Shown piece by piece: positions 24,237-32,064 of a stretch of DNA of 53,213 nt; position 1 is the stretch's first letter, and each line of letters opens with the position of its first letter. This DNA comes from Hydrogenophaga sp. (lineage in GTDB: Bacteria > Pseudomonadota > Gammaproteobacteria > Burkholderiales > Burkholderiaceae_C): the NCBI GenBank assembly GCA_011391595.1, contig JAABQG010000020.1, forward strand, positions 1-53,213, given 5' to 3'. The position numbers and the translations under genes were made by a program. The notes beneath the pieces are model-generated. The model ran no database searches. It saw only the letters and a program-made list of their open reading frames with translations, and was not told where the DNA came from.

Positions 24237-25087
24237 CGCCGGGTGTACCCCAGGTCGCTGGAAAGCCGGTTGGCCATGGCACGCAGCGGCACCTCGACCG
24301 TGCCCTCCCATTCGGCATCAAACGTGGCGGCCGAGCCCAGCGCCACGACACCCAGCACCATGCGGCCATCGGAATCGAAAACCGGCGCGCAGAAGCCGAC
24401 CACACCGGGTAGCAGCGTATCGACCACCCGCGCCATGCCGCGCTGGCGTACGTCGTCGAACAGCGCCTCCACCTGCGCCAGAGTCGTGGGCAGGTCGGCA
24501 CGGCACTGCGCGTGCGGAATGGCCTGCAGCCGCCGCAGCTCGTCCTGAACCATCGGTGCGATCTTGTCCAGCGTGCGGTCGGGCGTAAGGTGCGCGGCGA
24601 AGCAGCGCCCCGTGGCCGAAGTCAGCAGCGGCATGACATCGCCCAGGCGCAAGTTCACCGGGCTGGCCAAGGGCGACTCCTGCCAGTGCACGATGGTTGG
24701 CCCGTGATTGCCCCAGACTGCCAGCGCCAGCGTATGCCCCACCTGCTCAAGCAGGCCCGGCAGGCGCTCGCGTCCCATCTGCACGGCGTCCAGCCGAGAC
24801 AGCGAGGCCAGGCCGAGCTTGAGCGCCGCCGGGCCCAGGTCGTAGCGCGTGGTGCCCGCGTCCTGCATCACCAGGCCCAGACGCTGGAAGCTCACCAGGT
24901 ATCGGTGGGCCTTGGCCGCGCTCATGTCGGCGGCGGCGGCGAGGTCGCGCAGCATCAGCGGCCCGGCGGCGCGGGCCAGCACGTCGAGCAGTGCAAAGCC
25001 GACCTCGACGGACTGGATGCCGGCGCGTTCCTTGTCGTGCGGAGCCGCAGGCTCGTCGTTCTGAAGGCCTGAGCGCGAGTCGATCAT
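24233..25087 (-). CDS. IclR-family transcriptional regulator
   Basis: A 284-residue regulator with an N-terminal winged helix-turn-helix (about residues 24-85; LRDLAAAADMSAAKAHRYLVSFQRLGLV) and the IclR effector domain. It is divergent from the FAH-family hydrolase gene, with a palindrome GTTTAGTTAAAC in the space between, a layout expected of a regulator controlling that gene and itself. IclR members often govern aromatic or acid degradation. It is translationally coupled to the DUF3108 gene downstream. Confidence 0.92.
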   Translation of the reverse strand: MIDSRSGLQNDEPAAPHDKERAGIQSVEVGFALLDVLARAAGPLMLRDLAAAADMSAAKAHRYLVSFQRLGLVMQDAGTTRYDLGPAALKLGLASLSRLDAVQMGRERLPGLLEQVGHTLALAVWGNHGPTIVHWQESPLASPVNLRLGDVMPLLTSATGRCFAAHLTPDRTLDKIAPMVQDELRRLQAIPHAQCRADLPTTLAQVEALFDDVRQRGMARVVDTLLPGVVGFCAPVFDSDGRMVLGVVALGSAATFDAEWEGTVEVPLRAMANRLSSDLGYTRR

Positions 25088-25113
25088 TTGAACTAGAATT
25101 CCTGCTGCGTTTC

Positions 25114-25125
25114 GTTTAGTTAAAC
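25114..25125. promoter_or_regulatory. Palindrome between IclR and FAH genes, likely IclR operator
   Basis: GTTTAGTTAAAC is a perfect 5-bp inverted repeat about a 2-bp centre, and the flanks TTC...AAA extend it with one mismatch. It is 27 bp upstream of the IclR start codon and 71 bp upstream of the hydrolase start. Confidence 0.55.
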
Positions 25126-25195
25126 AAATTTACCAATACGTAATTGTTGCGCAAAACGCGCCGGCACGTATGGCTTTGATGGAGACACTGCTTTC

Positions 25196-26209
25196 ATGAA
25201 GCTCGCCACTTACAAGGACGGTTCGCGCGACGGGCAACTCGTCGTTGTCTCTCGTGACCTGAGCACCGCGCATTATGCGACTGGCATTGCCAGCCAACTG
25301 CAGCAGGTGCTCGACGACTGGAGCTTCCTGTCGCCCCAGTTGCAGGACCTCTACGAGACGCTGAACAACGGCAAGGCGCGTCACGCGTTCCCGTTCGACC
25401 CGAAGATGTGCACGGCGCCGCTACCGCGGGCCTACCAGTGGGCCGACGGCTCGGCCTACTTGAACCATGTGGAGCTGGTGCGTGCCGCGCGCAATTCTGA
25501 AGTGCCGGCGAGCTTCTACACCGATCCGCTGATGTACCAGGGCGGCAGCGATGATTTCATCGGCCCCTGCGACGCTGTGGTGGTGCCCAGCGAATCCTTC
25601 GGCATCGACTTCGAGGCAGAGATCGCCGTGGTCACCGGCGATGTGCCCATGGGCAGCACGCCCGAGCAAGCACTGGAAGGCATCCGGCTGGTGATGCTGG
25701 TCAACGACGTCAGCCTGCGCAACCTGATCCCAGCCGAGCTGGCCAAGGGTTTCGGCTTTTTCCAGAGCAAGCCGGCCACTGCCTTCAGTCCCGTCGCAGT
25801 GACGCTGGACGAACTCGGGGAGGCGTGGGACCACGGCCGTGTCAACCTCACGGTGCAAAGCAGCTGGAACGGCCGCAAGGTCGGCCTGTGCGACGCCGGG
25901 CCCGAGATGACCTTCCATTTCGGCCAGTTGATTGCCCACATCTGCAAGACCCGCAACGTACGTGCCGGCTCCATCGTCGGTAGCGGCACTGTCAGCAACA
26001 AGGGGGTCGAAGTGAACGGCCGCACCGAGTGGCCCAAAGGCTACAGCTGCATCGCCGAGAAGCGCTGCATCGAGACCATCCAGGATGGCAAGCCCAGCAC
26101 GGAATTCATGAAGTACGGCGACACCATCCGCATCGAAGTGAAGGGGCGTGATGGCCAGAGCGTCTTCGGTGCGATCGACCAGGCCATCGCTGCGCCGGCG
26201 GTCAAGTGA
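25196..26209 (+). CDS. Fumarylacetoacetate hydrolase family protein
   Basis: A 337-residue FAH-fold hydrolase. Metal-binding acidic residues are visible in FGIDFEAEIAVVTGDV (two Glu) and LVNDVSLRN (Asp), followed by the KPATAFSPVAVT segment and the C-terminal beta roll with GSGTVSNKG. It fits bacterial fumarylacetoacetase-like enzymes, which split fumarylacetoacetate in tyrosine/homogentisate breakdown, but the FAH family also covers other beta-diketone and oxaloacetate substrates. No hmgA or hpd is in the window. Probably controlled by the divergent IclR protein through 25114-25125. Confidence 0.9.
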   Translation: MKLATYKDGSRDGQLVVVSRDLSTAHYATGIASQLQQVLDDWSFLSPQLQDLYETLNNGKARHAFPFDPKMCTAPLPRAYQWADGSAYLNHVELVRAARNSEVPASFYTDPLMYQGGSDDFIGPCDAVVVPSESFGIDFEAEIAVVTGDVPMGSTPEQALEGIRLVMLVNDVSLRNLIPAELAKGFGFFQSKPATAFSPVAVTLDELGEAWDHGRVNLTVQSSWNGRKVGLCDAGPEMTFHFGQLIAHICKTRNVRAGSIVGSGTVSNKGVEVNGRTEWPKGYSCIAEKRCIETIQDGKPSTEFMKYGDTIRIEVKGRDGQSVFGAIDQAIAAPAVK

Positions 26210-26212
26210 GCC

Positions 26213-26806
26213 TCAGAGCTGCTTCGCCAGCGCCTTGACCCCGCGGATCATCATCTCCACGGAGATCGCGACCAGGATCAGGCCCATCAGCCGCTCGAAG
26301 GCCATCACCACCCGGGCGCCGACGAGACGCTGGATGCGCTCAGCCAGCACCAGAACGACGGCGCACACCGCCATGGTCACGCTCAGGGCGGCCACCCATT
26401 CCAGCCGCCGCTCGGGCGCCTGGCTGACCAGCAGCATCACCGTGGCCAGCGCCGAGGGGCCGGCGAGCGCAGGGATGGCCAGTGGCACGATCAGCGGCTC
26501 GCCCTGGGGCTCGAGCACTTCACCGGGCGGCGGTGGGAAAATCATGCGCAGCGCGATCAGAAACATCACCACGCCGCCGGCGATCTGCAGCGACAGGTCG
26601 GACAGGTTCATCAGCCGCAGGAAGCCGTCGCCGACGAACATGAAGGTCAGCAACAGGCCAAAAGCGATCAGCACCTCGCGCAGGATGACCCACGGCCGGC
26701 GCGCCACTGGCACATGGCGCAAGGCACTGGCAAAGATCGGGATGTTGCCAAACGGGTCGGTGATGAGCAGAAGCAGGATGGTGGCCGAGGCGAAGGTGTA
26801 AGTCAT
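26213..26806 (-). CDS. MarC-family membrane protein
   Basis: A 197-residue protein with six hydrophobic helices and MarC-family features (TDPFGNIPIFASAL near residue 17 and PLAIPALAGPSALATVML near 98). The family was once thought to be tied to multiple antibiotic resistance, but a role is not established. The ATG at 26806 (MTYTFASATILL) begins the first helix; the upstream continuation lies in the repeat at 26811 and is not coding. It is convergent with the hydrolase gene, with three bases between their stops. Confidence 0.9.
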   Translation of the reverse strand: MTYTFASATILLLLITDPFGNIPIFASALRHVPVARRPWVILREVLIAFGLLLTFMFVGDGFLRLMNLSDLSLQIAGGVVMFLIALRMIFPPPPGEVLEPQGEPLIVPLAIPALAGPSALATVMLLVSQAPERRLEWVAALSVTMAVCAVVLVLAERIQRLVGARVVMAFERLMGLILVAISVEMMIRGVKALAKQL

Positions 26807-26810
26807 CCAT

Positions 26811-26882
26811 GCCCCCACGCTCGGCACTTCGTGTCCTTGCTGCCCCCGGAGGGGGCCGTGGGCCTGCTTGGGGCGGCCCGGC
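26811..26882 (-). repeat. 72-bp GC-rich intergenic repeat, copy C
   Basis: On the minus strand it reads from GCCGGGCCGCCCCAAG through a central GGCCCCCTCCGGGGGCAG hairpin to GCGTGGGGGC, 72 bp, matching copies A and B. It fills the space between the VOC gene and marC, so here its orientation is the same as that of the genes, unlike the other two. Confidence 0.85.
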
Positions 26883-26897
26883 GCTGGCCCATGCCGC

Positions 26898-27311
26898 TCA
26901 TGCTGCGTACACCTGTTCCAGGGAGCGGAATCCCTTGACCTCGATCGGGTTGCCGAACGGGTCCAGGAAGAACATCGTCCACTGCTCGCCGGGCTGGCCT
27001 TCAAAGCGCAGGTGTGGTTTCAGCACGAATTCGGTGCCGGCGGCCTCCAGTCGCTGCGCCATTGCCTGCCAGTCCGGCAACTCCAGAATCAGGCCGAAAT
27101 GCGGCATGGGCACGAGGTGCTCGCCGACGCGGCCCGTGGCGGCGGTCTTGAGGGGTTCGCCCAGGTGCAGCGAGATCTGGTGGCCAAAGAAGTCGAAATC
27201 AACCCAGGTGGCCGTACTGCGCCCTTCCTTGCAGCCCAGCACGTCCCCATAGAAGCGACGGGCGGCGTCGAGGTCGGTGACATTGAAGGCGAAATGAAAC
27301 AGGCTGCGCAT
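26898..27311 (-). CDS. VOC-superfamily protein (glyoxalase/dioxygenase-like)
   Basis: A 137-residue vicinal-oxygen-chelate protein made of two beta-alpha-beta-beta-beta modules. Likely metal ligands are the His in FHFAFNV (residue 6), the His in HQISLHL, the His in MPHFGL and the Glu in PFGNPIEVK near the C-terminus. The PDPF-type end (FLDPFGNPIEV) is typical. It could be a glyoxalase-like isomerase, an extradiol-type enzyme or a binding protein; the substrate is not readable. It is the first of two genes around the repeat at 26811. Confidence 0.88.
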   Translation of the reverse strand: MRSLFHFAFNVTDLDAARRFYGDVLGCKEGRSTATWVDFDFFGHQISLHLGEPLKTAATGRVGEHLVPMPHFGLILELPDWQAMAQRLEAAGTEFVLKPHLRFEGQPGEQWTMFFLDPFGNPIEVKGFRSLEQVYAA

Positions 27312-27376
27312 CCGGCGAAGGATAGCGCAGCCCGTAGAGCCGGAGCGTCAGGCCCCGGCGGGGATTTGAAACGGAA

Positions 27377-27751
27377 TCAGGCCATCGAAGGGTCGACTGC
27401 CATTGCGTCATACTTCTTGAAGTACTGGCGGGCCATTGCCACCAGCTGGCCATCCGTGGGGTGATCAGCGGCCATGGAATCGACGATGACCCGGCTGATG
27501 GCGCCTTGGTGGCCCGCGCACCAGTCGCGGAACAGCGTGCGGGCCAAGCCGGGCCCGGCCAGCAGCACTTCGTGGGTGCCGGCGAGCGCTGACGCGATGT
27601 CAGCAAAGAATACGGCGTTGTCAGCGGCCTTACCCTGGTGCTTGTGATGGCTGCGCGATTTGATGCGCTGGGCCTCCATGTGTTCGCGGTCGAACATCAC
27701 GACATGGGCTTCAGAATTGTCCATCCAGACAACGGCATGGAATGTGCTCAT
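27377..27751 (-). CDS. eRF1-domain-like small protein (translational machinery type)
   Basis: A 124-residue cytoplasmic protein. The first half has a strand-rich VVWMDNSEAHVVMFD and a His/Lys-rich KSRSHHKHQGK segment. The second half, VLLAGPGLARTLFRDW followed by HPTDGQLVAMARQYF, resembles domain 3 of eRF1/Pelota-like proteins, and close relatives are often labelled translational machinery protein. The ATG at 27751 has AAGGAAA upstream. It lies 50 bp downstream of the DksA/TraR-like gene on the same strand, so both should respond to the FNR-type promoter at 28193-28241. The role in stress is inference. Confidence 0.75.
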   Translation of the reverse strand: MSTFHAVVWMDNSEAHVVMFDREHMEAQRIKSRSHHKHQGKAADNAVFFADIASALAGTHEVLLAGPGLARTLFRDWCAGHQGAISRVIVDSMAADHPTDGQLVAMARQYFKKYDAMAVDPSMA

Positions 27752-27801
27752 ACGGTATTTCCTTTGGAAAAAATAGTGGGAATTCGGGTCTGGCCGGTAA
27801 T

Positions 27802-28170
27802 TCAGGTCGGGTGTTTCTTCTCGAAGCTTTCCTGGCAATGAATGCAGCGCGAGGCCTCGGGCGTGGCTTGCAGCCGCGCTACCGGAATGTTGACGCCGCA
27901 ATCGATGCATTCGCCGTAGGTGCCGGCTTCAATGCGCGCCAGCGCCGCATCCAGGGCGTCCAGCTCAGCGACTTCATGCTCGCCGATGGCGAATTCAATC
28001 TCCTTCTCGGTCGCCAGTTGCGCCGGTGAATCCTCAGGGTGCCCGAAATGGGCGGAAGCCGCCTCGGCGCGGCCGACCTGCCCGCCACGCTGTTCGGCCA
28101 TCTGGGCCAGAAGGGCGGCGCGCATGTCGACCAGTTGCTTCTGGCTGGCGGCGAATCTTTGCTTGTCCAT
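27802..28170 (-). CDS. DksA/TraR-family zinc-finger protein
   Basis: A 122-residue protein with a long N-terminal helical region (about 1-80, a likely coiled coil) and a C-terminal zinc finger whose ligands are Cys88, Cys91, Cys109 and Cys112, as in DksA/TraR. These proteins enter the secondary channel of RNA polymerase or act as related stress factors. It is shorter than DksA (about 150 residues), and the tip between the helices lacks the DxxDxA form; it has DALDAALARI instead near the finger. AAGGAGC precedes the ATG. Upstream is a predicted FNR/ANR promoter; the eRF1-like gene follows. Confidence 0.88.
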   Translation of the reverse strand: MDKQRFAASQKQLVDMRAALLAQMAEQRGGQVGRAEAASAHFGHPEDSPAQLATEKEIEFAIGEHEVAELDALDAALARIEAGTYGECIDCGVNIPVARLQATPEASRCIHCQESFEKKHPT

Positions 28171-28192
28171 GGAAAACGCTCCTTCTTGTTTA

Positions 28193-28241
28193 CAAATTCA
28201 TCATGCGTCACGGCATGCGCAAGGTCTTTGATGAAAGTCAA
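28193..28241 (-). promoter_or_regulatory. Predicted FNR/ANR class II promoter for the zinc-finger gene
   Basis: An FNR-type box at 28228-28241 (TTGAC-TTTC-ATCAA on the minus strand) matches 9 of the 10 fixed positions of TTGAT-N4-ATCAA. A -10 hexamer CATGAT (4/6) begins 23 bases after it, exactly where class II activation centred at -41.5 would put it. The predicted start of transcription is near 28193, leaving a short leader with AAGGAG. The box is 97 bp from the divergent crotonase start and could act on that side as well. Confidence 0.7.
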
Positions 28242-28338
28242 GGTCACATGGTTTGGGCAAGCCGGTGGGAGCAGGCGGCTTTAACGTGGAAAATCCGCCT
28301 TCAGCCCCTCGAGGCAATTTCGTTTTCAAGGAGACCGC

Positions 28339-29148
28339 ATGACCCATTCCGCCATCGACTACACGCGCTACCAGACGCTGGCCATCACCCGCCGTGGCGT
28401 GAACAACGGCGTGATCGACGTTCAGATGAAGGCGCAAAACGGCAAGCTGCCCACCGCAGGCCATGAAGGGCACTGGGAACTCAGCGAGATCTGGCGCGAC
28501 ATCGACAAAGATGACTCGGTGCGTTGCGCCGTGCTGCGCGGCGACGGCCTGGGCTTCTCCGGCGGTGGCGACCTGGCGCTGGTGCAGGACATGGCGAGCG
28601 ACTTCGGCGTGCGCACCCGCGTCTGGAAGGAAGCGCGCGACCTGGTCTACAACGTCATCAACTGTGACAAGCCCATCGTCAGCGCGATGCACGGACCGGC
28701 CGTGGGCGCCGGGCTGGTGGCGGGGCTGCTGGCCGACATCTCCATCGCGTCAAAGACCGCGAAGATCGTCGACGGCCACACCCGCCTGGGCGTGGCGGCT
28801 GGCGACCATGCGGCCATCGTCTGGCCGCTGCTGTGCGGCATGGCCAAGGCCAAGTACTATCTGATGCTGTGCGAGGCCGTGAGCGGCGAAGAGGCCGAGC
28901 GCATCGGCCTGGTCTCGCTGGCGGTAGACGAAGACCAGTTGCTGCCCAAGGCCTATGAAGTGGCGGACCGGCTGGCCTCCGGCAGCGCCACCGCCATCCG
29001 CTGGACCAAGTACTCGCTGAACAACTGGCTGCGCCAGGCCGGTCCCACGTTCGACACCTCGCTGGCGCTCGAATTCATGGGCTTTGGCGGGCCCGACGTG
29101 CACGAAGGCGTGGCGTCCCTGCGCGAGCGCCGGGCGCCGAAATACTGA
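28339..29148 (+). CDS. Enoyl-CoA hydratase/isomerase (crotonase) family protein
   Basis: A 269-residue crotonase-fold protein. The oxyanion-hole segments [14 protein letters not shown] and [22 protein letters not shown] are present. The position of the first catalytic Glu of classical hydratases (PE) is filled by DGH ([18 protein letters not shown]), and the second Glu is not evident, so simple hydratase chemistry is doubtful; the variant resembles a known subgroup with a D-x-H form here. It probably acts on a CoA thioester in fatty acid or aromatic breakdown. Preceded by CAAGGAG. It diverges from the FNR-controlled zinc-finger gene. Confidence 0.88.
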   Translation: MTHSAIDYTRYQTLAITRRGVNNGVIDVQMKAQNGKLPTAGHEGHWELSEIWRDIDKDDSVRCAVLRGDGLGFSGGGDLALVQDMASDFGVRTRVWKEARDLVYNVINCDKPIVSAMHGPAVGAGLVAGLLADISIASKTAKIVDGHTRLGVAAGDHAAIVWPLLCGMAKAKYYLMLCEAVSGEEAERIGLVSLAVDEDQLLPKAYEVADRLASGSATAIRWTKYSLNNWLRQAGPTFDTSLALEFMGFGGPDVHEGVASLRERRAPKY

Positions 29149-29154
29149 CAAAGT

Positions 29155-29799
29155 TCAGGCCTTGACCTTGGCCATCATCAGTTCGGTGTTGGTCTTGCGG
29201 TCCGCGTTGACCTTTTGCAGGTTGGGCATTTCACCCAGTTTCTTGAGGTAGTCGCGTACCGGCAGGTCGGCCAGCATGTCGCTGCCATAGATGATCTTGG
29301 TGGCGGCGGCCACCAGAGGCAGGTGCACGGCGGCCGCGCAATCGGCCATCGTGAAGGTGTCGCCGGCGATGAAGGGCGAGAATTTTGCGAGTTTGCCGAA
29401 CGCGGCAATGTTCTTCTCCAGCTGCTGCCGGGCCTTCTCCTTCGCGCCGTCGCTGACCTTGCCGCCGAAGAACGCCTCCGGGTACAGGTTGCGTGCGACC
29501 AGTTCCAGGTGCAGTTCGATGAAACGCAGCAACTCACGCACCTTGCAGGCGGCGAACGGGTCGGCTGGCAGCAGCGGGTGCTGCGGGTATTTCGACTCGA
29601 TGTACTCCAGGATCACGGTGGACTCGCAAAGCGCACCGTCGTCGGTGATGATGTAGGGAACCTTGCCCAATGGGCTGGCCTCTGGGTCGGTCTTGCCCAC
29701 CCAGGCCATAACCTCCTCGAACGGCACGCCTTTTTCAAGCAGCGCGAATTTGACCTTGTTGTAGTAGTTGCTGGCGGCAAAGCCACAGAGTTTGAGCAT
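29155..29799 (-). CDS. Glutathione S-transferase family protein
   Basis: A 214-residue protein with an N-terminal thioredoxin-like domain (residues 1-78, including [24 protein letters not shown], the glutathione gamma-Glu site with the Glu-Ser pair) and a helical C-terminal domain with the N-capping [18 protein letters not shown] motif. An N-terminal Ser/Asn region ([12 protein letters not shown]) could supply the catalytic residue. The substrate is unknown. The ATG at 29799 has GGAG ten bases upstream. It is convergent with the crotonase gene, six bases between stops. Confidence 0.9.
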   Translation of the reverse strand: MLKLCGFAASNYYNKVKFALLEKGVPFEEVMAWVGKTDPEASPLGKVPYIITDDGALCESTVILEYIESKYPQHPLLPADPFAACKVRELLRFIELHLELVARNLYPEAFFGGKVSDGAKEKARQQLEKNIAAFGKLAKFSPFIAGDTFTMADCAAAVHLPLVAAATKIIYGSDMLADLPVRDYLKKLGEMPNLQKVNADRKTNTELMMAKVKA

Positions 29800-29956
29800 G
29801 GTGAGGTGTCTCCGGAAAGTGAGGGTGCAAGCATCCGCGCCTTGGCCGGCGCAGCCCTCAAGCGTAACCGCGTGGCGGCGTCCGGGTGCGTCTCCAAGTT
29901 GACCTGTCCGGCCCGGCGCGTTCCGGCTTTCTTGCGGCTGGGCGATAATCCGCGCC

Positions 29957-30313
29957 ATGCAGCCGCTTCGCAACGCCCGTCTCATCACCCGCCTGGTGCT
30001 GGTGTGGTTTGCGTTGACATTGGGCGCGGCCATCGCTTCGCCGCTGGCGGCGCCCAAGGCCATGCTGCTGGTGTGTTCCGGCGCCTCCGTGAAAATGATC
30101 GTTCAGGGCGTCGACGGCGAGATGACGGAAATGGGGCATTCGTCGCTCGATTGTCCGTTGTGCGCGGTAATGAACGCGCCGCCGCCCGTGGCGAACGCCA
30201 GCGTCCAGCCCCCGCATGCGCTGTCACACGCCCTGTTCCCCATCGAGACGGCGCGCATCGCCGCACGTATCGGCACCCCCTGGCAGGCCCGCGCCCCGCC
30301 ACTCTTTTCCTGA
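29957..30313 (+). CDS. DUF2946-like small membrane/periplasmic protein of the copper cluster
   Basis: A 118-residue protein with an N-terminal hydrophobic segment (residues 10-30), followed by a periplasmic stretch with CSGASVKMIVQGVD, then GHSSLDCPLCAVMNAPPP, where a CPLC motif and nearby His and Met could hold a metal. DUF2946 proteins often neighbour copper genes, and this one is first in a series with SCO, a DsrE-like protein and PCuAC. The call is by length, the CPLC motif and context; function is not known. Only a weak ribosome-binding site is visible upstream. Confidence 0.7.
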   Translation: MQPLRNARLITRLVLVWFALTLGAAIASPLAAPKAMLLVCSGASVKMIVQGVDGEMTEMGHSSLDCPLCAVMNAPPPVANASVQPPHALSHALFPIETARIAARIGTPWQARAPPLFS

Positions 30314-30390
30314 ATTCCTGTATTCATAGCTGACCATGACCAGTTGACGCTGGGAAACGGCCTATTTGATCGGTATTTTCAGGAGGAAGC

Positions 30391-31008
30391 ATGGCTTTCA
30401 CCGCCCGGACCGCGTTCCGGTCTTTCCTTGTCCTCGCGCTGGCTGCGCTGACGGTGCTTCTGGCTGGCTGCAACCGGACGGACAATGCGGCAGCGCCCAG
30501 TTTCCGCGGCCTCGACCTCACGGGCGCGCCCTACGGCCGTGGCTTTCGCCTGACCGACCCCGAGGGTCGCGAGCGCACCCTGGGCGACTACAAGGGCAAG
30601 GCGGTGCTGATGTACTTCGGCTTCACCCAGTGCCCCGACGTCTGCCCGACGGCGCTGATCCGTGCTGCCGAGGTCAAGAAGCTGCTGGGCGCCGATGGTG
30701 AGAAGCTGCAGGTGATCTTCATCACCATCGACCCGGAGCGCGACACGCCCGAGGTGATCAAGGCCTACACCGCCGCCTTCGACCCGAGCTCCATCGGACT
30801 TCACGGCGACGCAAAGCGCACCCGCGAGACGGCCGACGAGTTCAAGGCGTACTACAAGGCCGTGCCGACCGGCGGCTCCTACACCATGGACCACTCGGCG
30901 CTCTCGTATGTTTTCGATCCCCAGGGGCGACTGCGGCTGGCCATGCGCCATGAACAGACCGCCGACGACTACGCCCATGACATTCGCCAGTTGCTGGCCG
31001 GGAAATAG
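30391..31008 (+). CDS. SCO family copper chaperone lipoprotein
   Basis: A 205-residue thioredoxin-fold protein anchored as a lipoprotein (LAGC, Cys27). The copper site is complete: Cys81 and Cys85 in CPDVCP, and His168 in YTMDHSAL. SCO proteins deliver or reduce copper at the CuA centre of cytochrome c oxidase. AGGAGGAAGC precedes the ATG. It is followed by DsrE-like and PCuAC genes in the same direction, the set expected for copper delivery to a terminal oxidase, though no oxidase genes are in the window. Confidence 0.94.
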   Translation: MAFTARTAFRSFLVLALAALTVLLAGCNRTDNAAAPSFRGLDLTGAPYGRGFRLTDPEGRERTLGDYKGKAVLMYFGFTQCPDVCPTALIRAAEVKKLLGADGEKLQVIFITIDPERDTPEVIKAYTAAFDPSSIGLHGDAKRTRETADEFKAYYKAVPTGGSYTMDHSALSYVFDPQGRLRLAMRHEQTADDYAHDIRQLLAGK

Positions 31009-31095
31009 GTTTCACCGAAATACCCGCGGAATCCGACTCTCCGGCATTCATTCCTTCTTCCTCGACTTTTCTTTCACCAACCCATGGGGTTCAAC

Positions 31096-31515
31096 ATGAA
31101 ATTCTTTGCTTACCTGCTGCTTGCCCTGTCACTGCTTGGCGGCACTGTCACGACCTCCGCCGTCGCCGGCGACACGGATCCGCTGTTCGTCAACCTGACG
31201 ACCGACGACCCCCATCGCGCCAACATGGGCATCACCTTTGGCGGCAACCAGCATGATCGCGGCCACCCGCTGACCATTTTTCTCAACGACAAAGGCGTCC
31301 TGATCGGCTCAACCGCCAACACGGAAAAGTTCGGTGCGCACCAGAAGGCGCTTGCCGAACTCATGAAGAAGGGCGCGGTGGTCCTGATCTGCCCGATGTG
31401 CATGAAGCACTACGGTGTCAAGGAGGCCGATCTGTTGCCGGGTGTCAAAGTCGGCAGCCCCGAGGTCACGGGTGGCGCGCTCTTCAAGGACAACGCCAAA
31501 TCGCTGACCTGGTAA
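31096..31515 (+). CDS. Periplasmic DsrE-family protein with Cys motif
   Basis: A 139-residue protein with an N-terminal signal peptide (MKFFAYLLLALSLLGG..., cleavage near AVAGD) and a DsrE/DsrF-like fold (FVNLTTDDPHRANMGITFG at the start, GVLIGSTANTEKFG in the middle). The conserved segment VLICPMCMKHYGV holds C-x-x-C with Met and His, unusual for a sulfur-relay domain but a good metal or thiol site. It lies between SCO and PCuAC genes, which suggests a copper or thiol role in the periplasm. The ATG at 31096 has GGGG upstream; the ATG at 31084 is an alternative. Confidence 0.82.
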   Translation: MKFFAYLLLALSLLGGTVTTSAVAGDTDPLFVNLTTDDPHRANMGITFGGNQHDRGHPLTIFLNDKGVLIGSTANTEKFGAHQKALAELMKKGAVVLICPMCMKHYGVKEADLLPGVKVGSPEVTGGALFKDNAKSLTW

Positions 31516-31581
31516 GCCCATTGGCGGGTGGCCCGAAATGCGGGCCGAACTATTTTCTTTAACCTGACTCAGGAGTTTTTC

Positions 31582-32064
31582 ATGAAACGTTACGCACTCA
31601 CCCTTGCCGCGCTGGCTTTTGCCGCTGCTGCCCATGCCCAGGTCACCGTCAAGGACCCTTGGGTGCGCGCCACCGTGCCGCAGCAGAAGGCCACCGGTGC
31701 CTTCATGCAACTGACGGCCACCAAGGAGGCACGGCTGGTTTCCGCCGCCTCGCCCGTCGCCGGCGTGGTGGAAATCCACGAAATGACCATGGTGGACAAC
31801 GTCATGAAGATGCGTGCCCTACCAAGCGGGCTGGAACTGCCGGCCGGCAAGGCGGTCGACCTGAAGCCGGGCGGGTACCACGTCATGCTGATGGACCTCA
31901 AGGGCCAGGTGAAAGAGGGCGACGTCGTGCCGGTGACCCTGGTGGTCGAAGGCAAGGACGGCAAGAAGGAAACCCTTGAGATCAAGGCCACGGCCCGTCC
32001 GCTGAACACCGCCGCCCGGACCGACCCGAGCCAGGGTGGTGCCCATGGCGCTATGAAGCACTGA
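31582..32064 (+). CDS. PCu(A)C copper chaperone
   Basis: A 160-residue periplasmic protein with a signal peptide (cleavage near AHAQV). The Cu(I)-binding H-M motif is visible: HEMTMVDNVMKM in the middle and the later GGYHVMLM. This family takes copper to CuA of cytochrome c oxidase together with SCO. A His-rich end (SQGGAHGAMKH) may bind more metal. AGGAG lies six bases before the ATG at 31582; the longer frame from 31528 would not give a signal peptide. It ends the copper group. Confidence 0.93.
   Translation: MKRYALTLAALAFAAAAHAQVTVKDPWVRATVPQQKATGAFMQLTATKEARLVSAASPVAGVVEIHEMTMVDNVMKMRALPSGLELPAGKAVDLKPGGYHVMLMDLKGQVKEGDVVPVTLVVEGKDGKKETLEIKATARPLNTAARTDPSQGGAHGAMKH

Noticed and set aside
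30344..30372. TTGACG upstream of the SCO gene as a -35
   Set aside because: No acceptable -10 at 16-18 bp.
30367..30380. TTGAT-like site before the SCO gene as an FNR box
   Set aside because: Second half (ATTTT) matches poorly; 7 of 10 is not convincing.
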